From the NCBI GenBank assembly GCA_029065825.1, contig JAIEHQ010000130.1:1-11116 (forward strand): a DNA stretch of 11,116 nt, read 5' to 3'. Shown piece by piece: positions 1 to 8,378 of the stretch. Origin of the DNA: Alistipes sp. GTDB lineage: Bacteria > Bacteroidota > Bacteroidia > Bacteroidales > Rikenellaceae. The position numbers and the translations under genes were made by a program. The notes beneath the pieces were generated by a model. That model did no database searches, was not told where the DNA came from, and was given only the letters and a program-made list of their open reading frames with translations. How positions within the stretch are numbered: position 1 is the first letter of the stretch; every line of letters starts with the position of its first letter.

Positions 1-56
1 ATAAAAAATAGTTTCAAGTTTATGCGCGTTCCGTTCCGTTTTCGAAAATAAAACAT

Positions 57-65
57 TAACTTTGC
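57..65 (+). promoter_or_regulatory. Promoter -7 element of aspA
   Basis: TAACTTTGC matches the Bacteroidetes -7 consensus TAnnTTTG. The expected -33 TTG about 20 nt upstream is not clear; the region around 33-42 offers only GTTCCGTTTT. Transcription would start near 72, giving a leader of roughly 58 nt before the aspA ATG at 131. The call rests on the -7 match and its position. Confidence 0.5.
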
Positions 66-130
66 TGAATTAAAACCCGGCGACCCGGAATACAACCGTC
101 AAAAACAAGCATAACATTACTTTTAAAGCT

Positions 131-1555
131 ATGAGCAATCAGAAAATGCGTACCGAAAGCGATCTGCTGGGCAGCGTCGAGATGCCGGCCGACGTACTCT
201 ATGGCGTTCAGACCCTGCGGGGTATTCAGAACTTCGAGATCAGCAAGTTCCACCTGAACGAATACCCCCTCTTCATCAAGGGTCTGGCCATGACCAAGCT
301 GGGTGCGGCCGAGGCCAACCACCAACTGGGTCTGCTGACCGACGAGCAGTACAACGCCATCGCGCAGGCCTGCCGCGAGATCATGGAGGGCAAGCACCAC
401 GACGCGTTCCCCGTCGATATGATCCAGGGCGGTGCCGGCACCACGACCAACATGAACGCCAACGAGGTCATCGCCAACCGCGCGCTGGAGATCATGGGCC
501 ATGAGCACGGCGAATACCAGTTCTGTTCACCCAACGACCACGTGAACTGCGCCCAATCGACCAACGATGCCTACCCCACGGCCATCCACCTGGGTATGTA
601 CGCCACGCACCTCAAGCTGGTCGAGCACTTCAAGCAGCTGATCGAGTCGTTCGAGAAGAAGGCCGCCGAATTCGCCGACGTGCTCAAGATGGGCCGCACC
701 CAGCTGGAGGATGCCGTGCCGATGACCCTCGGACAGACCTTCCACGGCTTCGCCAGCATCCTGCGCGACGAGATCGCACACCTCGACCATGCCGCCGAGG
801 ACTTCCTGACCATCAACATGGGTGCCACGGCCATCGGCACGGGCATCTGCGCCGAGCCGGGCTATGCCGAGAAGTGCACCAAGGCGATCGCCGAGATCAC
901 GGGCTGGAACATCCGCCTGACCGACGACCTGGTGGGCGCCACCTCCGACACCTCGTGCCTGGTGGGCTATGCCGCCGCCATGAAGCGCGTCGCCGTCAAG
1001 ATGAACAAGATCTGCAACGACCTGCGTCTGCTCGCATCGGGTCCCCGCTGCGGTCTGGGCGAGTTCAACCTGCCCGCCCGCCAGCCGGGTTCGTCGATCA
1101 TGCCGGGCAAGGTCAATCCCGTCATTCCGGAGGTCATGAACCAGATCGCATACAAGGTAATCGGCAACGAACTCTGCGTCACGATGAGCGGCGAGGCCGC
1201 CCAGATGGAGCTGAACGCGATGGAGCCGGTTATGGCCCAGTGCGACTTCGAGTCGGCCGAGCTGCTGATGAACGGCTTCGACACGCTCCGCACCCTCTGC
1301 ATCGAGGGCATCACGGCCAACCGCGAGCGCTGCGCCGACTACGTGAAGAACAGCATCGGCGTGGTTACGGCCCTCAACCCGATCATCGGTTACAAGAACT
1401 CGACCAAGATCGCTAAGGAGGCCCTCGAGACCGGCCGCGGTGTCTATGAACTGGTGCTCGAGCACGGCGTGCTGACCAAAGAGGAGCTCGACACGATCCT
1501 CAAGCCCGAGAACATGATCCGTCCGGTCAAGCTGGACATCAAACCGCGCAAATAA
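131..1555 (+). CDS. aspA: Aspartate ammonia-lyase (aspartase)
   Basis: The enzyme reversibly deaminates L-aspartate to fumarate and ammonia in the cytoplasm, feeding fumarate into the succinate branch of anaerobic metabolism. The 474-residue protein has the usual length and the three conserved blocks of the aspartase/fumarase superfamily: GAGTTTNMNANEV at about residues 101-113, HVNCAQSTND at 137-146 and GRTQLEDAVP at 188-197. The signature loop GSSIMPGKVNP is at 320-330. By analogy with Bacillus aspartase, S321 would be the catalytic base and K327/N329 would contact the substrate. Class II fumarase is the main alternative, but the GAGTxTNMNANEV and SPNDHVN...STNDAYPTA wording is aspartase-like. 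The start at 131 opens directly on the conserved N-terminus; there is no clear Shine-Dalgarno. The gene is a single transcription unit with its own promoter and a hairpin terminator 20 nt after the stop. Confidence 0.93.
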   Translation: MSNQKMRTESDLLGSVEMPADVLYGVQTLRGIQNFEISKFHLNEYPLFIKGLAMTKLGAAEANHQLGLLTDEQYNAIAQACREIMEGKHHDAFPVDMIQGGAGTTTNMNANEVIANRALEIMGHEHGEYQFCSPNDHVNCAQSTNDAYPTAIHLGMYATHLKLVEHFKQLIESFEKKAAEFADVLKMGRTQLEDAVPMTLGQTFHGFASILRDEIAHLDHAAEDFLTINMGATAIGTGICAEPGYAEKCTKAIAEITGWNIRLTDDLVGATSDTSCLVGYAAAMKRVAVKMNKICNDLRLLASGPRCGLGEFNLPARQPGSSIMPGKVNPVIPEVMNQIAYKVIGNELCVTMSGEAAQMELNAMEPVMAQCDFESAELLMNGFDTLRTLCIEGITANRERCADYVKNSIGVVTALNPIIGYKNSTKIAKEALETGRGVYELVLEHGVLTKEELDTILKPENMIRPVKLDIKPRK

Positions 1556-1574
1556 TCGAGCGGAACGAAACCGA

Positions 1575-1609
1575 AACCGCCCGGAATCCTTCTCGGATTC
1601 CGGGCGGTT
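1575..1609 (+). terminator. Hairpin terminator after aspA
   Basis: A perfect 15-bp stem (1575-1589 with 1595-1609) closes a 5-nt TTCTC loop and lies 20 nt after the aspA stop. The 3' tail (CGTTATTCC) has few T residues, so termination may not be fully intrinsic, but the stem is strong and well placed. Confidence 0.75.
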
Positions 1610-1767
1610 CGTTATTCCGGCAGCCCGGCACCCGATGACAGCTGTCCGGCACCGGCCGAAACCGCCGACACACCGCACGACATGCCGTGCACACCCTCTC
1701 CGGCGCACCGGCCGCATCCGAAACGCGCCCATCCGCTCCGAAGTCCCGATTAAAATCGCGCGCGCAC

Positions 1768-1798
1768 TTGCGCCGCAGCCCTCTTATGCGTATATTTG
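1768..1798 (+). promoter_or_regulatory. Promoter of truA
   Basis: TTG at 1768-1770 and TATATTTG at 1791-1798 are separated by 20 nt, an excellent match to the Bacteroidetes -33/-7 promoter. Transcription should start near 1805, which excludes in-frame ATG codons upstream (for example 1786) and supports the truA start at 1819 with a leader of about 14 nt. Confidence 0.8.
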
Positions 1799-1818
1799 CG
1801 GAGAACAAAACAGACCAC

Positions 1819-2610
1819 ATGCGCTACTTCATCGAACTGAGCTACAACGGCGGGGCCTACTGCGGCTGGCAGCGGCAGCCCGACATGCCCTCGGTACAGC
1901 AGACGCTCGAAAGGGCGCTCACGACGCTGCTGCGCGAACCGATCGCCGTAACGGGAGCGGGGCGCACGGACACGGGAGTGAACGCCTCCTACTACGTCGC
2001 CCACTTCGACACGGCGCGTCCGATCGACGACCCGGAACGTACGGTCTATAAGCTCAACTTCCTGCTGCCCGACGACATAGCCGCCGGCCGCATCGTGCAG
2101 GTCCGGGACGATGCCCACGCCCGCTTCGATGCCCGCGAGCGGGAGTACCGCTACTTCATCGAGCCGCGAAAGAACCCCTTTACCCGGGCGCTCGCGTGGC
2201 AGTACTACGTGCCGCTCGACATGGAGCGGATGAACCGCGCGGCGGCCGCACTGCTCGAATACGAGGATTTTACCTCCTTCGCCAAGCTCAACTCGAACAA
2301 CAAGACCAACATTTGCCGCCTTACGCGGGCCGAGTGGCAGTGCGACGAGCGGGGGGTGCTGCGCTTCACGATCCGCGCCGACCGCTTCCTGCGCAACATG
2401 GTGCGGGCGATCGTCGGCACACTGGTCGATGTCGGACGCGGACGCTACGACGAGGAGCAGTTCCGCGCAATCGTCGCCAGCCGCGATCTTTCGCGCGCAA
2501 GTGCCGGAGCACCGGCCCAGGGGCTGTTCCTGAGCGACGTAAGCTATCCCCCGGAAATTTTCGTCAAGGACGACCGTTCAACCTCTAAAATCATAGAACT
2601 ATGGGAGTAA
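1819..2610 (+). CDS. truA: tRNA pseudouridine synthase A (tRNA pseudouridine 38-40 synthase)
   Basis: TruA isomerises uridines 38-40 in the anticodon stem-loop of many tRNAs to pseudouridine. From the ATG at 1819 the product has 263 residues, close to the usual family length. Family marks are the N-terminal RYFIELSYNG block, the GWQRQP motif (about 16-21) and the catalytic motif GAGRTDTGVNA, with the nucleophilic aspartate at D51. The motif normally reads GVHA, so N54 replaces the usual histidine. Later conserved stretches include FLRNMVRAIVGTLVDVG, typical of the C-terminal half. The reading frame stays open upstream to 1687, but the promoter at 1768-1798 and the homologous N-terminus starting at MRYF select 1819. 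The last 10 bases (ATGGGAGTAA) also contain the start of the next gene, suggesting translational coupling. Confidence 0.92.
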   Translation: MRYFIELSYNGGAYCGWQRQPDMPSVQQTLERALTTLLREPIAVTGAGRTDTGVNASYYVAHFDTARPIDDPERTVYKLNFLLPDDIAAGRIVQVRDDAHARFDAREREYRYFIEPRKNPFTRALAWQYYVPLDMERMNRAAAALLEYEDFTSFAKLNSNNKTNICRLTRAEWQCDERGVLRFTIRADRFLRNMVRAIVGTLVDVGRGRYDEEQFRAIVASRDLSRASAGAPAQGLFLSDVSYPPEIFVKDDRSTSKIIELWE

Positions 2611-2786
2611 TCATCTATCTGGCGGGCATCGTACTGAGCGTCGCCGCCATTTTGGACATTTTCAAGAAGAACATCGGCACGAGCGGCAAGCTCATCGCCT
2701 CGCTGCTGGTGCTGCTGACCAGCTGGGTCGGTCTGGCGATCTACTATCTCTACGCCAAGGATCATCTGGAGGAGTGGTTCCGCTGA
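2601..2786 (+). CDS. Small two-helix membrane protein, PLDc_N-like
   Basis: This 61-residue protein begins inside the end of truA; the two genes share 10 bp. It has two hydrophobic segments, about residues 3-20 and 29-50, separated by a basic stretch FKKNIGTSGK, and a charged end KDHLEEWFR. The second helix ends in WVGLAIYYLYAKD, which resembles the G-x-x-x-Y-x-x pattern of small PLDc_N-type (phospholipase D-nuclease N-terminal) membrane proteins. That family's function is unknown and no catalytic residues are visible. The overlap with truA and the shared strong hairpin downstream make one transcript likely. The family assignment is tentative; that it is a real gene is much more certain. Confidence 0.75.
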   Translation: MGVIIYLAGIVLSVAAILDIFKKNIGTSGKLIASLLVLLTSWVGLAIYYLYAKDHLEEWFR

Positions 2787-2807
2787 TCGGCATCCGGTAA
2801 AAAGCAA

Positions 2808-2843
2808 CGTAAGGGCCGGGACTTTCGAGTCCCGGCCCTTACG
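2808..2843. terminator. Bidirectional hairpin terminator between truA unit and lpdA
   Basis: A perfect 16-bp stem (2808-2823 with 2828-2843) closes a TTCG loop between two convergent units. On the plus strand it lies 21 nt after the small membrane protein gene. On the minus strand it lies 51 nt after the lpdA stop and is followed by TTGCTTTTTACC, a T-rich tract. It therefore looks better as an intrinsic terminator for lpdA, while also able to stop plus-strand transcription. Confidence 0.88.
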
Positions 2844-2894
2844 CATTCGCGGCGGCGCAACAGCCACGTGCACCGCCCGTCGTTTTGTGGCCGA

Positions 2895-4280
<1,386 letters not shown>

Positions 4281-4282
4281 TC

Positions 4283-5953
4283 TTATTGGATTACTTTCAG
4301 GATCTCTCCGTTATCGGCCGCGACGGCGCGCTGCCACTTCTCGTTGTAGCCAGGGAACTGTATCTTGTCGGGAATATCGCAGCCGTTGCCGTTGTCGAGG
4401 AAGACACCCGGCGCGGTCTCCGTCTTCAGGTTGCCGTCGATATACTTGACCAGCAGGTATTCGTCGAGCGCCTTCCAGCGGTCGAAGAGCGCTCCCGCCG
4501 TCTCGACCGAGTAGCGGGTCAGCTCCTTGACTCGCCGCTTCGCTGCGAGCGGAGCGCAGGCCGCGTCGATGCGTGCGACCTCCTCCAGCCGCGCCTGCTC
4601 CCACTCGTCGATCGACCGGCGGATGTCGGCCGAAATCAGGTCGTAGCGCAGGTAGGCGAAGTTGGCGACGCGGTTGAAGAGCCAGAAGGCCGACGTGGGC
4701 GAATAGCGGAGCATCGTGCCGTCGCCCTCGCGGAAGCAGTCGGGCACCTCGTTCGTGCAGCAATAGATCGGCGTGAGGCACGAAGTGGCCGCATCGTCCA
4801 CACCGAACCAGAGGATGCCCATATCGTCCGGCAGCCAGGGACGGGCCTGAGCGACGAACCAGAAGCCTGTCTGCTGCGTAGCGGTGGCGCGCTCGTTCAC
4901 GTACCGCACCCCGTCCACCTCGAACTCCATCGGACGCCAGCGGTACGGAAGTCCGTGGCCGCCCGCGCCGAGGTCTTTGGTCATGTCCATCGGAGTGCCC
5001 TCGTAGTGGTCGCGCATCGCATCGAAGACGGTCTTAGGATCGACCTTCGTGCGGGGCTTGACCCAGAGCGGCAGCCGGTTGGCGGGATTGTGCCCCATCG
5101 CGTAGTCGGTATAGCGGTCCATGTCGTCGGCCACCGTGCGGAAGAAAGCCCACACGCGCGCATCGCAGCCGCGCATCGCGCCGAAGTCGAGCGGAGCATA
5201 GGCATCGCAGAAGCTGAACTGCTCGTCCGGACCCTCGTAATAGCCCATCTCGCGGGCGAAGGAGATCACGTCGGGCGCATAGAGGCAGTTCTCCTCGTCG
5301 TCGAGCGGGAAGGTGGTGATGCGCGCCTGGTTGGCATGGCCCGAAACGTAGCCGTCGGGAATGCGGCGGGCGACCCAGACGATACCGCGCCGGGTGTTGT
5401 TGCCCTCGGCATCCAGCTCGCACCCCTTGCCGATCAGCTCCATGATCCAGGCCTCGTCGCGGTCGGCGATCGAGAACGACTCGCCGCTGGAGGCATAGCC
5501 GTAGGTGTCGGCCAGCTCGACGATCGTAGCGATCGCCTCGCGCGCGGTGCGGGCGCGCTGCAGGGTAATGTAGATGAGCGACCCGTAGTCGATGCGTCCG
5601 GTCGAGTCGCACAGCTCACGCCGGCCGCCGTAGGTGGTCTCGGCGATGATGAGCGAATGCTCGTTCATGTTGCCCACAGTGGCGTAAGTCCGGGCCGCCT
5701 GCGGTATCTCCCCCAGGTAGCGACCCGAATCCCAATCGTAAACGGGCAGCATCGTCCCCGGCTTGTAGCGGCCCGCATAGCTTTTGTAAAGCGCGCCGTA
5801 GAGCTGGTGCGAGTCGGCCGCATAGGAGATCATCGCCGAGCCGTCTTTCGACGCGCCGCGCGTGACGATGAAATTGGTGCAGGCCTCGCTCGTCTGGATC
5901 ATCGCCGAGCAGGCAGCGACGGCGACGAGCAATGTTCGGAATAGTCTGTTCAT
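4283..5953 (-). CDS. Secreted C69 family dipeptidase (Ntn hydrolase)
   Basis: This is a member of peptidase family C69 (PepD-like), Ntn hydrolases that release amino acids from dipeptides using an N-terminal cysteine. The 556-residue precursor starts with a signal peptide (MNRLFR then a hydrophobic stretch), and cleavage after TSEA would expose C25 in ACTNFIVTRGASKDGS as the nucleophile. Other family-like blocks are NMNEHSLIIAETTYGG, DEAWIMELIGKG and VWVARRIPDGYVSGHANQARI. The protein is thus probably periplasmic or surface-exposed and used in peptide or peptidoglycan-fragment catabolism. A VAAC stretch at 12-15 resembles a lipobox but is too early to fit the Ntn mechanism. It is first in an operon with lpdA, and a strong promoter lies just upstream in a tandem repeat. 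A 552-codon antisense open frame covers it, a composition effect. Confidence 0.9.
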   Translation of the reverse strand: MNRLFRTLLVAVAACSAMIQTSEACTNFIVTRGASKDGSAMISYAADSHQLYGALYKSYAGRYKPGTMLPVYDWDSGRYLGEIPQAARTYATVGNMNEHSLIIAETTYGGRRELCDSTGRIDYGSLIYITLQRARTAREAIATIVELADTYGYASSGESFSIADRDEAWIMELIGKGCELDAEGNNTRRGIVWVARRIPDGYVSGHANQARITTFPLDDEENCLYAPDVISFAREMGYYEGPDEQFSFCDAYAPLDFGAMRGCDARVWAFFRTVADDMDRYTDYAMGHNPANRLPLWVKPRTKVDPKTVFDAMRDHYEGTPMDMTKDLGAGGHGLPYRWRPMEFEVDGVRYVNERATATQQTGFWFVAQARPWLPDDMGILWFGVDDAATSCLTPIYCCTNEVPDCFREGDGTMLRYSPTSAFWLFNRVANFAYLRYDLISADIRRSIDEWEQARLEEVARIDAACAPLAAKRRVKELTRYSVETAGALFDRWKALDEYLLVKYIDGNLKTETAPGVFLDNGNGCDIPDKIQFPGYNEKWQRAVAADNGEILKVIQ

Positions 5954-5978
5954 AAAGATCGTTTTTTACATTCGGTCT

Positions 5979-6009
5979 CAAAGATACGAATAAGCGAGAG
6001 CAAAAGCAA
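5979..6009 (-). promoter_or_regulatory. Promoter of the C69 peptidase-lpdA operon
   Basis: On the minus strand, TTG (6007-6009) and TATCTTTG (5979-5986) are separated by 20 nt, an excellent Bacteroidetes promoter. Transcription would start near 5972, leaving a leader of about 19 nt before the ATG at 5953. The -7 element is formed by the left end of repeat unit 1 plus the preceding base, and the -33 TTG sits in the left arm of the unit's central hairpin. Confidence 0.75.
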
Positions 6010-6051
6010 GTCCGCTTGCATTTTGTCGAGCGGGAGTATCTAAAACGAAGT

Positions 6052-6082
6052 TAAAGATACGAAAAGTCGAGCGCACAAGCAA
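6052..6082 (-). promoter_or_regulatory. Second promoter-like element in repeat unit 2
   Basis: On the minus strand, TTG (6080-6082) and TATCTTTA (6052-6059) are separated by 20 nt. This has the same geometry as the promoter in unit 1, but the last -7 base is A instead of G, so it is probably weaker. It would add an upstream start for the peptidase operon. Confidence 0.4.
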
Positions 6083-6125
6083 GCGATAGCTTGATTATGC
6101 CGAGACAGAGTATCTAAGGCGAAGC

Positions 6126-6156
6126 CAAAGATAAGAAAAGCCGGGCACCGAAGCAA
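6126..6156 (-). promoter_or_regulatory. Third promoter-like element at the start of repeat unit 3
   Basis: On the minus strand, TTG (6154-6156) and TATCTTTG (6126-6133) are again separated by 20 nt, a full consensus match. Transcription from here would run through both repeat units toward the peptidase gene. Confidence 0.5.
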
Positions 6157-6397
6157 CCTCCCGCCGACCGTACGGAGAACGGAATATATTATAAGGGAGA
6201 TCCTGACAAGTTGCCTGCGGCAGCTGCCTCGGGAGGAAATAGCCGCGGTCCGGAGAGCCGGCCGGAAGCGAAAAACAGAGACCCTTGAAATATCCCGCCA
6301 CGGATCCGGGCATGTATTTTGTATAGAAAGTCATCCGACACATCCGCCCGACGGGACAACCCGCACGGAAGGGACATGCGATTTTGTATGAAAATAT
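6157..6397. other. Intergenic stretch with no recognised gene
   Basis: This 241-bp stretch is the middle of the 548-bp divergent intergenic region, between the tandem repeat and the oadA promoter. I see no supported coding region: the open minus-strand frame across it also runs through the repeats and the oadA promoter and resembles no known protein. It holds a 10-bp perfect palindrome, GGCAGCTGCC (6219-6228). A GC-rich first part changes to AT-rich DNA near 6380. A regulatory site or small RNA cannot be excluded. Confidence 0.5.
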
Positions 6398-6428
6398 TTT
6401 GAAAACAAAATAATTTTGCATATATTTG
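6398..6428 (+). promoter_or_regulatory. Promoter of the biotin carboxyltransferase gene
   Basis: TTTG at 6398-6401 and TATATTTG at 6421-6428 are separated by 19 nt, matching the Bacteroidetes promoter consensus. Transcription would start near 6435, giving a leader of about 65 nt. The leader holds a small hairpin (CCCGC/GCGGG, 6448-6463) and then an A-rich, G-poor stretch up to the ATG at 6502, a common start context in this phylum. Confidence 0.8.
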
Positions 6429-6501
6429 TTAGCAGAATAACAAACCGCCCGCAGCGAAGCGGGAACACGGCAAAACAACCAACAACATAAAACTCAACAA
6501 C

Positions 6502-8358
6502 ATGGCCAAATCTTTAAAAATCAGAGATCTTACATTACGTGACGGCCAGCAGTCGTCTTTCGCCACCCGGATGAACCAGTCCCAGATCGACCGTTGTCTT
6601 CCTTTCTATAAGGATGCCAATTTCTATGCGATGGAGGTGTGGGGCGGTGCCGTGCCCGACTCGGTGATGCGTTATCTGAACGAGAATCCCTGGACGCGCC
6701 TCGAAACGATCCACAAGGCGGTCGGCGACGTATCGAAGCTGACGGCCCTTTCGCGCGGCCGCAACCTCTTCGGCTACGCCCCCTACACGGACGAGATCAT
6801 CGACGGATTCTGCCGCAACGCGATCGAAAGCGGTCTGGGAATCATGCGTATATTCGATGCGCTGAACGACGTGAACAACGTCAAATCGACCATCAAATAC
6901 GTGAAACAGTACGGCGGCATGGCCGACTGCGCCGTCTGCTACACTGTCGATCCGAAATATCCGGAACCCGGTTTCTTCGCCAAGCTGTTCGGCAAAAAGG
7001 CGCAGAAACCCGTCTTCACGGACGAATACTTCCTCAATAAAGCCAAGCAGATGGAGGCCCTCGGAGCCGACATGATCACGATCAAGGATATGTCGGGTCT
7101 GATACCGCCCAAGCGGGTCAGCACGCTGGTCAAGCTTTTCAAGAAGAATCTGCGCGTCCCCATCGACTTCCACACCCATTGCACGCCGGGCTACGGTCTG
7201 GCTTCGGTGCTGGCGGCGATCGTCGCCGGCGTGGATGTGGTCGATACCAACTGCTGGTACTTCAGCGGCGGAACGGGCGCTCCGGCCATCGAGCTGATCT
7301 ACGTATTCTGCAAGAAACTTGGCATCGACACGGGTGTCAATATGGAGGCTGTGGCGAAGATCAACACGCAGCTCAAGGAGATCCGCAAGGAGTTGGAGCT
7401 GTCGGTATTCGGCAAGGAGAAGCCCGCGCCCAAACCTTTCAACCCGCTGACCGACCAGCTGCCCGCAGAGATCGATGCGGAATTCGACCGCGCGATCAAG
7501 GCGGCTCAGGCCGAAGACGAGGCGACGCTGCTCGATGCCTGCCACAAGATCGAAGCCCACTTCGGATTCCCGGCTCCGAACGAGCTGGTCAAGAAAGCCG
7601 AAATTCCCGGCGGCATGTACTCCAACATGGTGGCCCAGCTGCAGCAGCTCAAGGCCGAGGAGATCCTGCCCCGCGCCATGGAGCTGATTCCGACGGTGCG
7701 TCTGGCCGCCGGCCTGCCGCCCCTGGTTACCCCCACCTCGCAGATCGTCGGCGCCCAGGCCGTCAGCTGCGCCCTGGACGAGAAAGCGGGTCGTGCGATG
7801 TACACCAACAAGAGTTCGCAGTTCGTGGCGCTCGTGAAGGGAGAATACGGCGAGACTCCGGTAAAGATCGACCCCGAATTCCGCTTCAAGATCTGCGGCG
7901 TACGCGAAGAGACGCCCTACGATACCTCGAAGTACAAGATGCAGCCCAACCCCGAGCTGCCGGAGGCCGGAGGCGTGAAGTTGGCCGCCAACGAGAAGGA
8001 GGTGCTGCTGCTGGAGTTGTTCCCGCTGGTAGCCAAGACATTCCTTACCGATCAGAAAAAGAAGGCCTACGAAGCCGGTGCCGCGAAAGAGGCTCCCCGC
8101 CAGGCCGAAGCCGCAGCGGAAACGACCGCCCGGCAGGCCATCACGGGCAATACCGTTACCGCCCCGCTGCCGGGACGCATCATTTCGGTAAAAGTGAAGG
8201 TCGGCGACACGATCAAGTCCGGCGACGAAGTGGTGGTTCTGGAGGCCATGAAGATGGAGAACTCGATCACGTCGAACTATGCGGGCAAGGTCAAGCAGAT
8301 TCTCGTACAGGAGGGAGAGAATGTCGCGACGGAGGCCGTACTGATCGAAGTGGAGTAA
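6502..8358 (+). CDS. oadA: Biotin-dependent carboxyltransferase: oxaloacetate decarboxylase alpha / pyruvate carboxylase subunit B
   Basis: The protein moves CO2 between biotin and pyruvate/oxaloacetate. Its 618 residues comprise an N-terminal HMGL-like TIM barrel (about 1-290), a PYC_OADA domain (about 300-500), an Ala/Glu/Arg-rich linker and a C-terminal biotinyl domain (about 548-618) with EAMKMEN, biotin on K584. Metal-site residues expected for the family are present: D14 in RDGQQS, K195 in TIKDMSG (carboxylated lysine) and H224/H226 in FHTHCTPG. RDGQQS differs from the more usual RDAHQS. It could work as OadA with a membrane OadB/OadG sodium pump, or as subunit B of a two-subunit pyruvate carboxylase. 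No biotin carboxylase or membrane subunit is in the window, so the choice is open. The gene has its own promoter and terminator and no cotranscribed partner. Confidence 0.9.
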   Translation: MAKSLKIRDLTLRDGQQSSFATRMNQSQIDRCLPFYKDANFYAMEVWGGAVPDSVMRYLNENPWTRLETIHKAVGDVSKLTALSRGRNLFGYAPYTDEIIDGFCRNAIESGLGIMRIFDALNDVNNVKSTIKYVKQYGGMADCAVCYTVDPKYPEPGFFAKLFGKKAQKPVFTDEYFLNKAKQMEALGADMITIKDMSGLIPPKRVSTLVKLFKKNLRVPIDFHTHCTPGYGLASVLAAIVAGVDVVDTNCWYFSGGTGAPAIELIYVFCKKLGIDTGVNMEAVAKINTQLKEIRKELELSVFGKEKPAPKPFNPLTDQLPAEIDAEFDRAIKAAQAEDEATLLDACHKIEAHFGFPAPNELVKKAEIPGGMYSNMVAQLQQLKAEEILPRAMELIPTVRLAAGLPPLVTPTSQIVGAQAVSCALDEKAGRAMYTNKSSQFVALVKGEYGETPVKIDPEFRFKICGVREETPYDTSKYKMQPNPELPEAGGVKLAANEKEVLLLELFPLVAKTFLTDQKKKAYEAGAAKEAPRQAEAAAETTARQAITGNTVTAPLPGRIISVKVKVGDTIKSGDEVVVLEAMKMENSITSNYAGKVKQILVQEGENVATEAVLIEVE

Positions 8359-8378
8359 TCCACCCGACGCAAAACGCG

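Larger units (their letters stand above)
5980..6156. repeat. Tandem ~73-bp imperfect repeat, two full copies and one partial
   Basis: Unit 1 is 5980-6052 (73 bp), unit 2 is 6053-6126 (74 bp), and unit 3 is a partial copy at about 6127-6156. Units 1 and 2 share the beginning AAAGATACGAA, the central AAGCAAG...CTTG, and the end GAGTATCTAA followed by CGAAG. The first 30 bases of unit 3 match unit 2 at 24 positions. Each full unit has an outer inverted pair AGATAC/GTATCT (5982-5987 with 6036-6041; 6055-6060 with 6110-6115), a central hairpin (GCAAG/CTTGC at 6006-6019; CAAGC/GCTTG at 6080-6093) and a 3' mini-hairpin around GAA. No coding potential is apparent. I take it to be a dispersed intergenic repeat of the REP kind, but its copy number in the genome cannot be seen here. 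Confidence 0.85.

Noticed and set aside
1687..1818. N-terminal extension of truA by 44 codons
   Set aside because: A strong promoter lies inside it (1768-1798), and the extension is not homologous to TruA, which begins at the RYFIELSYNG block.
4286..5944. A 552-codon open frame on the plus strand covering the whole C69 peptidase gene
   Set aside because: The minus-strand frame has a signal peptide, catalytic cysteine and family motifs, a promoter and an operon partner. The plus frame is rich in Arg/Val/His/Ala and resembles nothing; it is a shadow caused by high third-position GC.
5980..6156. CRISPR array or insertion-sequence ends
   Set aside because: The units are contiguous and diverged, with no unique spacers of constant length, no cas gene, no transposase and no target-site duplication. 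They fit an imperfect tandem intergenic repeat.
6095..6478. A 127-codon open frame on the minus strand in the divergent intergenic region
   Set aside because: It runs across the oadA promoter and into the tandem repeats, has no recognisable domain, and has a composition unlike neighbouring genes.
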